Part shown: piece by piece, positions 13,425 through 14,465 of the stretch | Layout: each line of letters starts with the position of its first letter | Numbering within the stretch: position 1 is the first letter of the stretch | Source: Candidatus Saccharibacteria bacterium UBA4215 | GTDB lineage: Bacteria; Patescibacteriota; Saccharimonadia; Saccharimonadales; Saccharimonadaceae | Reading direction: 5' to 3' | NCBI GenBank assembly: GCA_002381485.1 | Contig: DFTJ01000010.1 | Location: forward strand, 20,256 to 34,720 | DNA length: 14,465 nucleotides | The notes under the pieces: generated by a model | What the model was told of the DNA's origin: nothing | Seen by the model: only the letters and a program-made list of their open reading frames with translations | Database searches by the model: none | Made by a program: the position numbers and the translations under genes

Positions 13425-14465
13425 CTATCCAAATATACTACTTTTTCTCCCTAATCGAAAAGCCTCAAGCAGCTCTTTCTGCCGCTTGCTCAACTTCACC
13501 GGCGTATCAACGATAATCGTCACAATGTGTGGTCCGCGGCGATCACTGTTCATGTGTGGCACACCATGGCTCGACAGCTTGAAGTCTGTGCCAGACTGAG
13601 TGCCGGCCGGCACTTTCATGTTCACCGTACCATCAACAGTTTTTACTTCGATTTCTGTGCCGAGGGCAGCGTCTACCATGCTGACATGCTCTTCAGAGAG
13701 GATGATGTTGCCTTCGCGGGTAAAATGTTTATGCGCTTTGACGCGTATGTTGACATACAGATCACCCTTTTCACCTTGGCCAATAGCTTCACCACGTCCT
13801 GTGATACGGATAGTAGCACCGTCATCAATGCCAGCGGGGATCTTCAGCTTCACCGACTGTTTACGACGCTGCGTTCCTTGACCATTACAAACCGTGCAGA
13901 CTTTTTCGGGCACTTTACCTCGTCCGTCACAGGTTTCACATGTCACCGACTGCTGAATTGCGCCAAACATCGTATTCATAATGCGCGTCTGTTGGCCGGC
14001 GCCCTTACAGGTTGGACAGGTTTTCATATCGTGGCCTGGTTCGACCGTAGAGCCCTTACAGTGCGTACAAGTGTCATTAATATCCAGTTCAACGGTGTAC
14101 TCGAGGCCAAAGACAGCCTCTTCGAATGTCAGCTGCAGGTTTACCTCAACGTCACGTCCGCGCTGCGGTGCCCGGGACCGTTGTCCGCCACCAAAGAATT
14201 GTCCAAAAATATCACCTAATCCGTCGCCAAAATCAAAGCCCTGACCCTGAAAGCCGCCAAATCCTTCAAACGGGTTACCGCCCGCCTGGCCGCCGCCACT
14301 CGCTCCGCCAACGCCAGCATGACCAAATTGGTCATAGCGCTGCCGCTTCTGAGAATCTTTTAAGACATCGTACGCTTCGTTGACTTCTTTAAATTTAGCC
14401 TCATCACCACCCTCTTTATCTGGGTGATGCTGCACAGCCGCTCGACGAAAAGCTTTCTTGATTTC
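13425..14465 (-). CDS. dnaJ: Chaperone protein DnaJ (5' end missing)
   Basis: DnaJ (Hsp40) delivers unfolded clients to DnaK and stimulates its ATPase. The frame is open through the window edge, so the first residues of the J domain are absent; 346 residues are present. The partial J domain starts EIKKAFRRAA and carries HHPDK, with the DnaK-activating HPD at 14-16. A Gly/Phe-rich linker follows (about 48-98), with GFGGFQGQGFDFG. Four zinc-binding repeats are CTHCKGST, CPTCKGAG, CETCDGRG and CTVCNGQG (Cys at 133/136, 150/153, 176/179 and 190/193). The first repeat ends in Thr instead of the usual Gly. The C-terminal substrate-binding domain contains KLKIPAGIDDGATIRITGRGEA (206-227) and VDGTVNMKVPAGTQSGTDFKL (277-297). 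An internal GTG at 14435 falls within the J domain and is not the start. dnaK or grpE would be expected outside the window. The C-terminus is short after LSKRQKELL. Confidence 0.97.
   Translation of the reverse strand, partial: EIKKAFRRAAVQHHPDKEGGDEAKFKEVNEAYDVLKDSQKRQRYDQFGHAGVGGASGGGQAGGNPFEGFGGFQGQGFDFGDGLGDIFGQFFGGGQRSRAPQRGRDVEVNLQLTFEEAVFGLEYTVELDINDTCTHCKGSTVEPGHDMKTCPTCKGAGQQTRIMNTMFGAIQQSVTCETCDGRGKVPEKVCTVCNGQGTQRRKQSVKLKIPAGIDDGATIRITGRGEAIGQGEKGDLYVNIRVKAHKHFTREGNIILSEEHVSMVDAALGTEIEVKTVDGTVNMKVPAGTQSGTDFKLSSHGVPHMNSDRRGPHIVTIIVDTPVKLSKRQKELLEAFRLGRKSSIFG

Noticed and set aside
13527..14219. 230-codon open frame on the plus strand across dnaJ
   Set aside because: It lies entirely antisense to a clear dnaJ, and its translation has no recognisable domain. 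Long antisense frames are common opposite conserved genes of this composition.
14433..14435. Start of dnaJ at the GTG at 14435
   Set aside because: The frame continues upstream with EIKKAFRRAA, which is J-domain sequence just before HPD, so the gene is cut by the window edge.

Overview
The window looks like a piece of a small, tightly packed bacterial genome, most likely from the Candidate Phyla Radiation, with Candidatus Saccharibacteria (TM7) as my best guess. The grounds are gene content and style: every supported gene lies on the minus strand, genes overlap or nearly touch, TGA is used as a normal stop, GC content is moderate, and a very large surface protein has a long basic segment before its membrane helix. 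The taxonomic call is inference; no rRNA or ribosomal protein is present to settle it.

Reading in the direction of transcription (high to low coordinates), the window opens with a dnaJ gene that lacks its first codons (14465-13425) and a GNAT acetyltransferase (13415-12909). A strong sigma70-like promoter whose -35 box contains the GNAT stop codon then starts a run of four tightly coupled genes: a DUF1704/MATCAP-like metallopeptidase (12877-11534), a divergent ATP-grasp ligase (11537-10596), a fusion of a cyanophycin-synthetase/GshAB-like ATP-grasp with a RimB-type retropepsin-like domain (10592-9096), and RimK (9093-8182). These could form a system that adds amino acids to, and removes them from, peptide or protein ends: three ligases (writers) and two peptidase domains (erasers). 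This is the most interesting part of the window.

Next comes an extended -10 promoter with an inverted repeat, then a membrane-anchored DUF192 protein (8142-7660) coupled by ATGA to a small polytopic membrane protein (7663-7178). A tRNA-Lys(TTT) follows (7123-7047), with its own near-consensus promoter and an intrinsic terminator.

The last block is a three-gene operon. It holds a 1550-residue surface protein (6919-2267, TTG start) with one N-terminal membrane helix, three repeated C1q/TNF-like beta modules and a long string of Ig/FN3-like modules. Directly behind it are a MacB-type ABC ATPase (2264-1461) and an FtsX/MacB-type permease (1477-260). The window ends in the first 70 codons of a probable ComEC/Rec2 DNA-uptake channel (210-1). 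No gene on the plus strand is supported. No insertion sequence, CRISPR array or prophage gene is visible.
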